From Zantedeschia hybrid cultivar (taxonomy: Eukaryota; Streptophyta; Magnoliopsida; Alismatales; Araceae), in the NCBI GenBank assembly GCA_030544215.1, contig JARZZO010000008.1, forward strand, positions 22,150,614 to 22,214,613: a stretch of DNA of 64,000 bases. The letters run 5' to 3'. A program made the position numbers and the translations under genes. This document shows positions 1 to 11,445 of this stretch, piece after piece. The notes below the pieces were generated by a model. That model was not told the origin of the DNA, did not search any database, and was given only the letters and a program-made list of their open reading frames with translations. Numbering within the stretch: position 1 is the first letter of the stretch; each line of letters starts with the position of its first letter.

Positions 1-992
1 CCAGCGGTGTACGCAAAAATTTTGCCTAGTGGGATCATTCCGATCATTATTACATATATCGACATTTTATTTTTATTATATTAAAATATTAAAATTAAAA
101 TTAAAGTTAAATATATTTTAATCATTATGAAAATGATATACTTTAATAAAGTGATACACTTCGTTACAACGAGTTTTTTCTTCCAAATGCACTTAATGAA
201 TTTTTTATTAAATCATAAATATACATCATAATAATATGTAAAATGACTCACCACCCAGACTCACTAAATTACATATCTTGTTTACTGCCATTTTCGAGAA
301 GGCCGAGTGACAACGGAACAGGGCACAATAGAGCTAAGGAGAGAAGAGAATGACAGGGCTACTAGACTAGTAAAGCACTGTAGTGCTGACTTGTTGGGGT
401 GATGGTGACAGGGGATCTCAGTGCGGCAGTTCGAATCCATTTTCGTGAGTCCTCATGTCTACCATTGAATTGGGCTTCGAGTGGGACTGGCGTCCTGCGG
501 ATCATCTAAAAAAGTTAGTGGGTTATACTTAAATTTGGAGCTTGCCTTATTAGATTAACACCCTTATAATAGAATTTTAAAATTTTAGTGGGTCTCAAGA
601 TCCCACTGAATACAAGCTAGATCCGCCACTAAGAGGGGCGGTGGGAAACCCGTACACGAGATGAGGTGGAGTCCACTAGACAAAATATTTGCCCAGTTGA
701 AAGCTTCATACCAGACCAGCATTGATGTAAACTACCGGCAAGGAGACCAGAGAGCAAGAAGTAAAGGCGTTGTGGCAAGAATCCCGTAAAGTAGGAGATG
801 AGCTCCTCGCAGATTTGACGAAGGGGAATCGGCTCTGAAGTTGACTGGAGCACTTCCGTCGAGGGGAAGCCGCTCCCTGCTGATGAAGCTCCGTCATGAC
901 AACTTGTTCGGCTTCGTTGCTTCCTTTTTGCCGAGCGCCCTTCTCTCTCTCTCTCTCATATTTTTGAAAAATGATACAGTAGTATTATTTTC
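1..992. other. Intergenic DNA, no gene seen
   Basis: The first 250 bases are strongly AT-rich; the rest is mixed. No open frame resembles a known family and I see no RNA gene. A short CT microsatellite sits near 940-957 just before the gypsy LTR. Confidence 0.6.
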
Positions 993-1636
993 TGATGAGG
1001 CAGAATCTGATTCGGCCCATTAAAATAAGCCCAAACCCAGTTCAGCCAAGCAGCAGCATTATAAGGCCCTCCGGAGGCCTCCGTCCCGCTAACGGCGCAA
1101 CAGCCTTCGGCCCGTAAGCGGCACAGCAGCCCTCGGCCCAGCAGGCTTCGGTCCATTAGCGGCCCAACCCCCTTCGGCCCACAGCCGTGTCCGGCCCACT
1201 CCGGTGGAGGACTAGGCACTATGGCGGTTTACCAGTAAGCCCGGACATAGTCCTATATCGGCTATCACCGTTAACCATCCTCTATCCTCTGCTATAAATA
1301 CACCGCTATTTATTGCCAAAGGTATGTCTCCGAGACCCTTAAGGACCATAGTCCAAAAAGCATTAAAGCTACTCTTTGCCTTCTGAATCGAATCTTCTTC
1401 AGAAGCTAACTTGACCGTCGGAGGGGGTTCCTAAGGGCCGGAGCCCGGGACTCCTGCTGACCGGTTTCTTCTTCTTTCCCTCCTGCAGGGGCTCGGTTCG
1501 AATCGTCGCCGACCTCCCCGAGTCGGTCTCGGCCGCCGACCTCGGACTTCTCCCACTGGTCTCGACGCCGTGCGCCGGCTGCCCCGCAACCGAAGGAGAC
1601 TCGGTCACGCGCCGCCCGTTCGTCTACCGGAGGAGC
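993..1636 (+). mobile_element. Truncated gypsy-type LTR (TGATGAGGC family), plus orientation
   Basis: It begins with TGATGAGGCAGAATC, the same start as the LTRs at 19823, 33843 and, inverted, 42215 and 58763. A TATAAATA box lies at 1293-1300, so U3 is roughly 993-1320. Downstream it carries the CTTCTGAA/TTCAGAAG hairpin and the pyrimidine tract ending in CTGCAG that are shared by the other copies. The similarity stops at about 1636, and copia leader sequence follows directly, so the U5 end is missing. It carries only one copy of the U3 repeat that is multiplied in other copies. The five bases before it (TTTTC) do not match the bases after any other copy. Confidence 0.85.
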
Positions 1637-2035
1637 AAAAATCTGGTTTTTATGTCCCTTATTTTCTGTTTTACAAAACCGAGTGTAAAAGGAAGAATAA
1701 GGGTCTGATTCGCACCCCCTCATGGCCACTCCGGCACCGGTGATGACCGGTGAGGTCCCTGGTCATACCAGGACCCCCGGCTTACTTCCCCATCACATGG
1801 GGATGTCCGATCAAAGCTTCCATTGACCCTAGTTCTTCATCACATGAAGAACATGAAAACCCAAAAAAAAAAAAAATCGAATTTTGCAGAAATAAAACAA
1901 TCAAATTGTTAGTGTTCATCGTATGAACACAGTTCTTGCAAAATGGTCGAATTCGAGCATGGAATAAATCATGAAAATATTGATTTTGGAGACTGAAACG
2001 GGACGAGAAACAGTGGAATCTGGCTCTGATACCAC
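1637..2035 (-). mobile_element. Copia leader fragment with primer-binding site, minus strand
   Basis: The complement of the initiator-Met tRNA primer site (TGGTATCAGAGC on the minus strand) lies at 2023-2034, one base from the LTR at 2036. The sequence beyond it resembles the start of the leader of the intact copia element at 49373 onward, including the stretch with ACAGTGGAA and the GTTCAT/ATGAAC motif. It is cut off at the junction with the gypsy LTR near 1636. Confidence 0.75.
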
Positions 2036-3587
2036 TGTTGGGTTTCTCGGGTTTCTTCGGATCGCTCACACAGCAGAAAATAAAATATTAAAACAACGAT
2101 CCATTCCCGTTTCGAAAATCAAAAATCGATTATCGGATAATCGAAGTTCTCATCGTGTGCGGATTCAAATCCACAACCGTTCGGTTTCGTCATTGCGACA
2201 CCGCAAGCCGTGCAAGCGCCCGGCCTCTAGCGAAGTCCACGCGATCCTCCTCACGACGGATACCCTCACATTCCTCGTTCTTCTCAGCCCACGAAACCTC
2301 GCCGGTCGCCGCAATGATCGACGCAACGCGCGGACGATTTCCCGTCGAACGGGATTCAGAGAAGCGGCGGAGCAGATCTAGATCTGTCTGGACGCCAGAG
2401 AGAGAGAGAAATAGAGGAGGGGCGGCTAGGGTTAGCAGCAGCTTAGCCTGCTCAGCCCGTTCGCTATGTTTTATACTAACCGCGCGGTTTTTCATAAAAC
2501 CCCCGGTTTGTATAAAACCCACTTATTTATCCATCGCCTTGAGAATCATTTGCGTGTGACCCTCTAGGCCCAAGTACCAGTCCAGTTAATGGCCCACCAA
2601 GCCCAGTGACTCCTCACTGGCTTTATTAATCAATTAATAACTATTTTTTAATTAATTAATCAATCGACTTGATGTCACACATTCAAATTCGACTGAGCCT
2701 CCGATCACATTGGGTGCCAAGCAACACCGCGTGAACCCGGAAGGTATTGGGGTTAATTAACCCACTCTTGGAACCTTTCCGCCGACAGTTACCGCGTTGA
2801 TATAATCTTTCATTCGTATAATGTTCTCGAGTCAACTCAGGGTATGGCGAGCTGTCAAATCATAACCGGTCGACTTACTTGAATTGGATGCCACTGATGA
2901 ATATCGGAAAACTCCTTTCCCGAAATTATCGACTGCTTTGGCCAAGGACTTCCGCGCATCCTTCCTAGAGCATTCTCTCTCTAAGTATCGAGAGCGAATG
3001 ATTTCTTATTGACACACAATTCCCTTCGACGGTATTCCGCTGTACTCAATCCTTGGCGTATTAGAATCCCGTGGATAAAGATTCGTAAACCAAGGTCAAA
3101 GCACAGAAGTCCACCGACAAGGTGTCCTTGGTGTCTCAGGTCCGAGGATCATCCACGCAACTGCGACAATAGAATCAAGCTGGTTGACAGTGAGGTACAA
3201 TACCATCCAGCGATTCAGTCGGATCAGTTCAGTGAACTTATTCTCCAATGTGCACCTACAGATTCGCCTTAGTGTCTCCACACAAGTGACTTATGAGACC
3301 AGTCACCCTCATCATATGAGCAGGAGTAATCTGTACTAGTCTAACCGGATATCCGATGTCCTTATCGGATATCCTCCGACTATGAACGATTAAGAATATG
3401 TGTGTTTAAGTGATCAGTCTCATTAGTATGATCTCATCATAATCTGATCACTATAGCACATATTCACAGACTTCATTATGAAACGATAATTAATGCGATT
3501 TACACATAATGAATATTATGTCATTATATTAATAAATGAACGAGATTTACATAGTTAGATTGGCTTGTAGGCCGCCTAAAACTAACA
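2036..3587 (-). mobile_element. Copia 5' LTR, minus strand, older relative of the intact element
   Basis: It is bounded by TGTTGGG...CTAACA on the plus strand (TGTTAG...CCCAACA on the minus) and is 1552 bp long, the same length as the LTRs of the intact copia element. Clear sequence matches include the stretch around 3270-3330 (CATAAGTCACTTGTGTGG on the minus strand), but overall it is clearly diverged. It abuts and interrupts a different copia gag at 3588, so it inserted into that older element. Its partner 3' LTR is gone. Confidence 0.85.
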
Positions 3588-4201
3588 GTTTGAGCTATGT
3601 ATCTGATAATAGCTGAAACAGCACTATATGTAGGAGGCAGACCATCAAGCATTGAGAAAAATAGCTCATCGTCAGAGGCAAGTGGGCCAACAGCACCGAG
3701 TTGGTCAACAATGACCTTAAACTTTTGGAGATAATCTTGCATAAACAGATTGTCCTTGAGAATGTTGTGCATCTGTCTTCGAAGGTTCATGACATGTGCC
3801 GGAGAGGTGGCACCAAACTTTCGCGCAAGAACGTCCCAAGCCTCTTTTGCTAAGGTCAGACGAACGGTATATGGGAGAGCAGACAGGGAAATTGTGGCAT
3901 TGAACCAGGAAAGGACCATCTGGTCCTTCTCATACCACTCCATATATTCTGGTGTGCCTTTTGGAGGTGCCGACAGAGATCCATCCACATGGCCCATGAG
4001 GCGATGACCTCTCAGGATAGGTTCGAATAAACCCTTCCAACTGATATATGTATTGCCATCCAACTTGACAGGAACTAAGTTGGTAATATTAGAGATTACC
4101 ATCGAAGGAGATGAGGTGTTTGCCTTCTGAGATATGTTGCTTGTGCAGTTGATGATGTCGCCCTCAGCTGAGTTGTTGGACTTCTCGTTGTTTCCATCCA
4201 T
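3588..4201 (-). pseudogene. Partial copia gag (Ale/Retrofit type), cut by an LTR
   Basis: Reading from the ATG at 4201 (MDGNNEK), about 204 residues match the UBN2-type gag of Ale/Retrofit copia elements: an N-terminal LDGNTYISWKGLFEPIL segment, then a central ALPYTVRLTLAKEAWDVL block and an LDGLPPTYSAV motif near the break. Gag packages element RNA in virus-like particles. The frame runs into the LTR of another copia element at 3587, so the zinc knuckle, protease, integrase and reverse transcriptase are missing. An upstream in-frame ATG at 4213 exists, but the one at 4201 starts the conserved part. A matching primer-binding site and LTR lie just upstream (4286-4558), which confirms the element and its strand. 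Confidence 0.8.
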
Positions 4202-4285
4202 GACTAATAACAATGGAATAAAGGAGAAGGGAAGGGATAAAGTGGAGAACAGGGAGGCCCGGTGATCAGCGCGCTGTGGCTTCCC

Positions 4286-4558
4286 GCTCTGATACCATGA
4301 AATTGAACAGAGAATGGAGGAAGGGGAGATTCCAATCGTACTCTCCCAGTGTATGTTTACATTAATTTATACAAGGTACATGAGGGAGAGTTGACAGAAA
4401 ATATCTCCCTACAAATGTGGATTAGTTACAACAAGAGAGGAACGATGTTTATCTGCCAGGAGGAGGTTTTGCTGAGTTCTTAATCTGCTGTGTGGAGGTT
4501 ACGTTAGACTCTTAGTCTGCTGTTGACATAGGCATCTTGAGCTTATCATCATCCAACG
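4286..4558 (-). mobile_element. Primer-binding site and 5' LTR of the Ale-like copia element
   Basis: The minus strand reads TGGTATCAGAGC at 4297-4286, directly after an LTR ending ...CAATTTCA (plus strand starts TGAAATTG at 4298). The other LTR edge is less clear; I place it near 4558, where the minus strand reads TTGGATGATGATAAGC. The small size (about 260 bp) fits Ale-type LTRs. Confidence 0.65.
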
Positions 4559-5013
4559 GTGTTGATGGGAGGAGTCTGTTATCAAAAAGAACTCCAGACT
4601 CCAAGTGAGACAAAAGTTTCCTCCATTATTTCTCTATCTCTATCTAAGAAGATATTCTTCTTCTCTTTTAATTTATTATATATACTAAATGTTTTTATAT
4701 TTAATTAATAATATTATAAAATATCATATGAATTCATGCCCATTAATTTTGAACAGTATTGCTGATTTACATATGTTATGTTTTGCATTCAAAATTTACA
4801 CATTACGTACAAACTATTATATATTTCTGTCGCTCCCTCAAAAAAATTTCTACGTCCGCCGCCGCTGCTTGACAAGCTTCCATTGCTTACCAGGAAGGAG
4901 CAAAACGAGAACTCAACTCTCTCCAATGTCTAATGTGAAGTTGCCTACTTCTGTCCCCCTATGAGCTTTCCACTTGGTCACAACCATTGTCGTCTCTCAT
5001 GCCGCCTGTACCT

Positions 5014-5014
<1 letters not shown>
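4559..5014. other. AT-rich spacer, no gene seen
   Basis: Low-complexity AT-rich DNA between a copia LTR and a LINE tail. The only open frames are short and match nothing I recognise. Confidence 0.5.
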
Positions 5015-5046
<32 letters not shown>

Positions 5047-5650
5047 ACCAATAAAAAGGCTACCTTCATTCATAAGTTAAAGAAAAAGTACAACAGAGAG
5101 AGAAGAGGAGGAAGCGGATACAACTCATAGAGAGAGGGTAACCCCTGCACACCAGCCCGTGGCAAGAAAGATGGTACAGGAATCCACGTACACCTTAACA
5201 AGTAGTTCGCAGATCTAACCCAGTGGAGAAAGAGATTACAGGTCTGATGGGCAATACACAAAGGAAAGCAGAGGGGGACGACCAACACCAGTAGAGACTA
5301 GTCGTCAAAGAAGACGAGTCGAACTGAACCAACTCAGAGCAGCAACAAATAGGAGCTGTAGCCCACGTCAGTATAAGCACCTCGGAATCGTCGGCACCAG
5401 GTGGCCGAAGGGGGTGCAACTCCAAGTGCAATTGAGATGTACCGCTCGGAGATGTACATTAGCATGGATGCACAGATTACGCTCAGGAAACTTGAGCATC
5501 ACACCACAATCCAAGAATCCAAACTGGGTCTTCCCAGAGCCAGGGACAACACCTCTATGCCACCAATGATTTGTAAGCGTCTGATCACTGCTCCTTGCAT
5601 TCTTGGAAGAGAACTGTGTGCCTCACGCCATCTTAACCGATCTATTTAAG
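5015..5650 (-). mobile_element. LINE-like 3' end with poly-A tail, minus strand
   Basis: A run of 31 T (5015-5045) is followed on the plus strand by GACCAATAAAAAGGCTACC, which on the minus strand is the GGTAGCC...TTTTTATTGGTC-poly(A) ending common to plant L1-type retrotransposons. The body to the right carries several short frames but no reverse transcriptase motif, so it is either a 5'-truncated 3' UTR or a non-autonomous relative. The right edge is not defined and no target duplication was found. Confidence 0.55.
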
Positions 5651-5799
5651 TTAATAATGGTTAGATAATCAAATTATTAGTATGTCATATGCGTCGTGGG
5701 CCTAATGGTGTCCCTGATCGGGTCTGGGAAGCAAACCCAACATTTTAATGGTTTGGAAAGATTGCCGGGTTAGGCCCACGAACAACTTTCATGTTGGGT

Positions 5800-6185
5800 T
5801 TTGCAGAGGCTATTGGAATAGGGAAATACTTGCTGCAACGCATGTATTGCGGCATGCTAGAATAGAGAAATACTTGCTGCAATGTGAGTGCAGTAGTGCA
5901 CCATAATGCATGCATTGCAGTGATCCAATGATCTTGATCTTTTAAATTTTTTTAATCACCCAATCAAAGATTAGACAATATGCAAGTCGAGTTGAGCTGA
6001 CATAAGGTTATCCTCCAACTCAGTAAAATTTTTCTTGAAAAACAAAAGGAAAAAGACAATCGCACTGTCATAACTATTAATGGCCGCACCCTAGGCATTC
6101 TGATGCATGTAGCTTTGTAATGTCCAGGGCATTGCAACTTATTTCTCATTAGAATATGAGTAATATTTGCTTCAATGCTGTAAGA
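5800..6185. mobile_element. Probable short inverted-repeat element (MITE)
   Basis: The left part carries GAAATACTTGCTGCAA (given twice, near 5823 and 5869). Near the right end the complement of a similar ATAAGTTGCAATG motif occurs at about 6132-6145. The same ACTTG(C/T)TGCAATG end motif recurs at 32187, 33469 and 40687. Edges are approximate. Confidence 0.4.
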
Positions 6186-6188
6186 GCA

Positions 6189-6855
6189 AGGTTCTCAATG
6201 ACCTGGGTTTGGTTAGACCCATATCCAAAATGAATATACCCAGACACATCAGACCCAATAAACTTGATTGGTAAATGGGTAAATGGGTCGGGTCTTGGCC
6301 CTGCTGGTTATTTATTTGATGCCAAAAGATAACTGGGGCTAGTAGATAAGTTGTTTATCTTAAATTAACATTTGTTGCATTGACCCTCAGTGCAATGGAT
6401 AAATAAATAAAAACTATTTTTAATTTTTTTTTAAGTAGGTCCCTAAATATTCTACATGTCCGTATAGGTCGATCTCAGATCGGACGATCCAAAAGTTATT
6501 GGGCTTGGCCCATTAAGAATATTTTTTTACTATTTATTAGAGCTCGATTTTTTATTTTTCAGATTTTTTTAAGTCGTCCTATCATAAATCAGCTTATACG
6601 AACATGTAAGGCACCTAGGGTCCACCTAAAAAAACTTAGAAATATATATTTTTTATTTATCCACTGCACTGACCCTCAGTGCAACAATTGTTCTTCTAAG
6701 TTTTAGTGTGCCAATAATTGGGCTTGATTTCTGGTCCAGAAATTGGCTCGCAATGTTAGACAATAGGTGTCTTAATGGGTAAACAGATATATCCAAACCT
6801 GTACTTTAAGGATCCAAATGGGTCTGTTAATGGGCCAGGGCCCATTTTGAGAACC
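6189..6855. mobile_element. Older inverted-repeat DNA element (GGTTCTCAA ends)
   Basis: It begins AGGTTCTCAATG and ends CATTTTGAGAACCCT, an imperfect terminal inverted repeat. It encodes nothing. A second element (6374-6685) sits inside it. Confidence 0.5.
6374..6685. mobile_element. Nested MITE with terminal repeat GTTGCANTGA...
   Basis: Left end GTTGCATTGACCCTCAGTGC and right end GCACTGACCCTCAGTGCAAC form an inverted repeat that continues into GGATAAATAAA on both sides. The centre (about 6493-6547) shares a core with sequences at 23676, 32352 and 33625. Confidence 0.65.
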
Positions 6856-7328
6856 CTATAAGAGGATTGGAACTGCAACTGTCATCTGCTCAGGCAGTGG
6901 GTTGGCGTGCAATGTCTAAGTTCCGCAGCACCACCTCCGGGAAGGTACAATGAACGCACACCATCTGACTTCACAATTGGACAAATGCTTCCGAACATTG
7001 CAGCAAGTGTTACTCTTGAAATATTGTTTTAACCCCCATTCGCTGCACGCCAATCGCACTACAACCGCTTGATCCATTGATCAGTCGGCTCATGAGATTT
7101 AACACCCTCTATATCTCCTGTAGAGTGGCACACAGTAACGGTGCAGAGCTTCCTGTCACTTTTTACAGTGGTTCAAAGCAGCACATCGGATTCCCTCAGG
7201 CTGCTCCATTCGACGAGTGGAGAGAGTAGGGCTGCTAATTTGATTTGCATGTGACTTGCTCTGAATCAAGGATTCAAAATTTGGCCCAAGTATCATTACA
7301 TATTTTATAGAACTGGGTTAGACAAAAA

Positions 7329-7428
7329 AATTTCTTTAGCTCATAGATGAATTGTATTGGATAAGATTGATACTTAAAATTTCTTTAGCTCATAGATGAA
7401 TTGGATTGGACAAGATCGATACTTATTC
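7329..7428. repeat. Tandem duplication, two units of about 50 bp
   Basis: The block starting ATTTCTTTAGCTCATAGATG is repeated immediately with only a few differences. It lies at the left edge of a small element related to the one at 11565. Confidence 0.8.
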
Positions 7429-7545
7429 TTCTTATTCTATTAGCGGGCCCCACAAAACTATCAAACCGAAACATCTCTTATTCTGGTATACGTCATTCCG
7501 TCAGTGGGCCCCACATAATAACTTATTCTGCAAACAAAGTGAGGC
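7429..7545. mobile_element. Partial MITE, right end GTGAGGC
   Basis: The segment with CTTATTCT...TATACG...CATT and the right end ACTTATTCTGCAAACAAAG matches the right half of the element at 11565-11850. The left end was not found, so this copy is partial. Confidence 0.5.
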
Positions 7546-8640
7546 TAAGAGTCTTGGACTAGTTTTTGTCTTTTCGGACCTCTGTTGGAGACTCTCGAAA
7601 TGCCGCCTCCACCCATCCGAGAGAGATCGGGACACTAGAACAAAGCCTCGACGAGGAGGGAGATGGGAATGTTGGTGCTGCCTTCCCCCCCAGCGCCAAC
7701 ATCATCTGGCCAAGGCGGCCTCCACGAGCACGACGGATCCCTCGCCGGCGTCCCTGCTTTGCCTCCCTCAGCTTCCTTATCTCTTCGAGAGGGAGTGGGA
7801 GGACGGATCGAAGCGAATCCCCTTGTAACGCTCTTAATTCATCGCCTTCCCCACCTTCTCCTCTGCATCCTCATCCCCAACCTCATTAGCAGCTGCGTAG
7901 TGTGATCTTGTGCAAGGGGATCCGAACAGAGGAGAAGCATAGGAAAAAGACGTAGGTCTTGCAGGAAGGAGGGACCTCCCACCACCTGCTTCACCCCATT
8001 TCTCTCTTGGAATTTTTGGTTGCAAGAGCGCGCTCGTACCACCGATCTACCTTTTCTTCTCCAACCCGGTGCCACCGGCTCTAAGGACATGCTTGTGTGA
8101 CCAAAAAATGGATGAAGTGGCAAGAAAGAGATGGATTCAACAGCTTCTCTGTAGGGAAGGTGATGCCTGGAATAGCAACTTCCTCCTTTTGTTGCTTCCT
8201 GGTGCAGGGCTTGCCCCCACTCCAGAAGAAACCATATGTTGTAGATTATACGTTTATCAAAGTCAAAAGGGTAATATCTGACTGCACTTCTTATTCTTTC
8301 TCAATGTTTTTTTTCTAATAGATCAAGAAGTTAGAGGTAAATAACAGATTTTAGAGATTAAACTTAAGTGTTATCTTACTAAGCCTAAGCTAAATCCATC
8401 TGAAGCCTAGAAGAGACTGTAATAAGCGACAGAATTACTGGAGGATGGGGGCGATCAAAGGGCCACTAGAGGCGGCCGCGTGGCCTGAAACATGGATAGC
8501 ACGGTCGAGATTCTGCACTGGCCAAGATAAGAAGCCTATTAGTGTTCAAGGTTCAAACGGCCTTGCTATCCCCACCCCACCCCCCATAAAAAAGTCTGGC
8601 GCAGCGTGGGCCTTATGATGGATTTCCCACAGAGCTAACT
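7546..8640. other. GC-rich then mixed region without a recognisable gene
   Basis: 7550-8050 is GC-rich and contains overlapping frames on both strands of 80-140 codons (for example 7663-7905 plus). None has a recognised domain and none looks clearly better than the others. A pyrimidine-rich tract ending in TGGTGCAG near 8206 could be a splice acceptor, but I found no convincing matching exons. It could be a captured gene fragment, a leader, or chance. Confidence 0.35.
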
Positions 8641-8649
8641 TATTTCTGA

Positions 8650-9262
8650 GTAATGGTTGTTACATTGAGAGTAAGCGCGACAAACTAAGTCACTAGTCTA
8701 TATAAGTATGTATCACATAAGTTGAATAATTTTCTTTTTTACAGGTGGATCAGACAAACATTAAAATACATTTGTAAGCTTTTGAGTTTGACAAGTATCT
8801 TATAGACATGACAAATACTATTTATCATGTTCACGAAATATTTATCACGTCTGAAAATTATTTGTCACGCCTATAAATTTGTACACATATAGAGATGACA
8901 AATACTTTCAAATTTGATAAATGATTTATAGATTTGACAAATATTATTTGTTATGCCCACAAAATACTTGTCGTGCTTACAAAATATCTATCCCGTCCAA
9001 AAATCCGTATACAAATATATAGAGATGATAAATATTTCTTAAGTATGACAAATATTTTGTGAACATGTTTATGAAATATTTTTCTCGCCTACATATATTT
9101 GTCACGCATAGAATTTTACACTAATATTTAATACTTGTTTGATCCGCATGTGAAAAAAGTTATTCAACTCATGTACACTTACTTATGTGGGCCAGTGACA
9201 TCTTACATTATAAGATGACTCAATTTATTACACTAACTTTCAGTGCAACAAACGTTATTCTA
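8650..9262. mobile_element. Non-coding DNA element with long (~100 bp) terminal inverted repeats
   Basis: The left part, from about 8650 (TGTTACATTGAGAGTAAGC), is repeated in inverted form at the right end (reverse complement from about 9250, TGTTGCACTGAAAGTTAG). The match continues for about 100 bp, including CATAAGTTGAATAATTTTC on the left and its counterpart on the right. The middle holds many degenerate copies of a motif like TATGACAAATATTT. There is no coding capacity. Long inverted repeats suggest a MULE-type or similar MITE; I did not find a clear target duplication. Confidence 0.6.
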
Positions 9263-9540
9263 TCCTTTTTCTTATTTGGAATAAAATAGGACCCACTTCA
9301 GTATTCTAGCTTACTATCTTTTTCATTAACTTTGGATGTCGAAGGCGCGTAACACACAAGATACATGAATAATCCGAGTTCTTCAAACCATTGGATCCTA
9401 TCTGATGTGATCCAATGGTCCAAGAATTCATAACCAGAAGGCAGAAACCTTCTTGATGTTTAGTACACTAGCCAAATTTTATTTGCCCATTATCTCACCT
9501 TGTTTTCCTTAAGAAAAAGGGTGATGAAAAACGCCAAGGA

Positions 9541-9763
9541 TGGGAAGAACTCAGCACACCGGGCTGAGGAGGTGAGGCTACTTATTATATACAGTTGAGA
9601 TTACAAAGAAAATAGAAGGAAACAGAAAATAACAAGTTACAACATACAGGCCGCCTATACATAGCAGAACACAGCTGTGGTGATATTCCCTCCAATCAAT
9701 GGCCAGAAGTTACGGAGGTGTACCGCTGGGATTGAGAGAATTTGTTTCACCTTCCTTTTCACT
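9541..9763 (-). repeat. 3' LTR of the decayed copia element, with adjacent polypurine tract
   Basis: It spans TGGGAAGAAC...TTTTCA on the plus strand and is 223 bp long. Immediately to the right the plus strand reads CTCCCCCTCAAA, the complement of the polypurine tract that primes plus-strand DNA synthesis. Confidence 0.7.
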
Positions 9764-10564
9764 CCCCCTCAAACTTGGTGTGGAGTGAAGTGTATGGCCA
9801 AGTTTGCTTCCGAAAACTAGAACAGGTCACGCCCTAATGGTTTGGTAAACAGGTCGGCTAGTTGACCTCGTGAAGACACATGCCTGGTTATTAGTTACTA
9901 ATGCCCCTTGAGCAATCTTCTCGCGCACGAAATGATAATCCAGTCCAATATGTTTTGTTCATGCGTGGAATACCAGATTGACAGTCATGAATAAGGCGGT
10001 CAGATTGTCATAGAGAAGATGGGTTGGTTGGAAGAGAGAGAAGCTGATGTCGGACTGCAAGAATTAGAGCCATGCAAGTTCAGCTGTGGCAGACTTCATT
10101 GATCGGTGTAATGATACAAAGCAACAACGCTCATTAAGACACATGGTAGTCACGCAGAAAAGTCCAAATGTATATTGGGCAGACAAAAAAGGTCCCACAC
10201 GTCTTTGACGTAACTTGAGGAGAACCTATCTCACGGCAAAGATTGTCTGCTGCAGTACCACAGGAGGCCTCGCACTCCGTGAGGTCCTATCTTTCTTTTC
10301 AGACTCATTACTCAACCTGACAATGACAATGGCCAAGTGACTACATCACTCTAACCAATGAAAACTATAAAAATCAAATGGTCTAGCAGAAATCTTTACA
10401 TAAGAATTAGAAGGATATTGACTTGATCGTTGGGAGATGAGTCTCTTGGTCGCACCAGGGCCTCTCTTCTCACGTTTTCTTTGATTGTGCATGACCTCGC
10501 CCTCAGTTCGAGATTTTCGGCTCAGACCTAATCCTATCGAATCATGATCCACTACAATCGGTAC

Positions 10565-11160
10565 TCTACTTCGGCACTGGAGCGGGCCACAATGGGTTAC
10601 TTCTTGGCGCACCAGGTGATGCAATTACTACCAAGGATAATGCAATATCCGGAGGTGGAACACCGAGAAGTCGGACAGCCTCCCCAATCTACATTTGAGA
10701 AGGCATATGGATCCATGGCGAATTTGGAATAAAGTTGCAGTCCATAATTTGTAGTGCCTTTAACATAGTGAAGAATCCTCTTGAGAAGTTGAAAGTGTCC
10801 TACCGTTGGAGCATACATAAATTGACAAATATAATTCACACTATAGACTAGGTCTGGCCGAGTGAATGTTAAGTATTGGAGGGGCCCGGCCAGACTGCGA
10901 TACAAGTACTGAGGATCTTCAAAAAGTTCTTTGGAAGTGACACTGGAACATGCAGTCATGGGAGTGGATATGCTGTTAACACGAATCCATGCAAGCCCCT
11001 TGGAGGATTGTCTGAGCATACTTGGTTTGAGAGAGAAGGCGGCCATGGTTATCTCTTTGAACATATATGCCCAGAAAGGAGGAGAGAGCACCCAGGTCCT
11101 TCCATGCAAACGTCTTCCCAAGCAAGCTAGTGAAACGAGATAAAATAGAAGAATCATCAC
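10565..11160 (-). pseudogene. Copia RT C-terminus and RNase H remnant
   Basis: A 187-codon frame (from 11160) carries the end of reverse transcriptase and RNase H of copia type: YRSLAGPLQYLTFTRPDL, then a KRILHYVKGT block and a STSGYCIILG motif. It ends at a TAA in the position where related elements continue directly into the VARSSAEAEY motif; that motif is still readable beyond the stop down to about 10565. The aspartate in the VDWGGCP segment corresponds to the first RNase H catalytic residue. It is not functional because of the stop and the upstream frameshifts. Confidence 0.8.
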
Positions 11161-11445
11161 CTGTTAATTAATAAGATGTCATCGACATAAAGTAGTAGTA
11201 TGATGATGTGATGGTGAATGTGGCACACAAACATGGATGGGTCAGCTGTGCTGCACAAAAATCCCAGGGAGAGAAGATATTGACTGAAACGGTTGAACCA
11301 CTGCTTGGGAGCTTGCTTGAGGCCATAAGTACATAGCTTTATTAAGATGCCAGACATGAGTGGGGTGCTGAAGATCTTCAAACCCTGGTGGCTGAAGGAC
11401 AAATTGGCTTGTCAAGAGTTCCATGTAAAAATGCATTCTTGACAT
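11157..11445 (-). pseudogene. Copia reverse transcriptase core remnant (YVDD)
   Basis: The frame at 11402-11157 contains TYGLKQAPKQWFNRF and the catalytic LLYVDDILL motif of copia reverse transcriptase. The preceding block is readable only in another frame (11445-11242), showing a frameshift. Reverse transcriptase copies the element RNA to DNA; here it is broken. Confidence 0.85.

Noticed and set aside
7406..7905. Overlapping 80-140 codon frames in a GC-rich stretch
   Set aside because: No recognisable domain, comparable frames exist on both strands, and no convincing gene model could be built.
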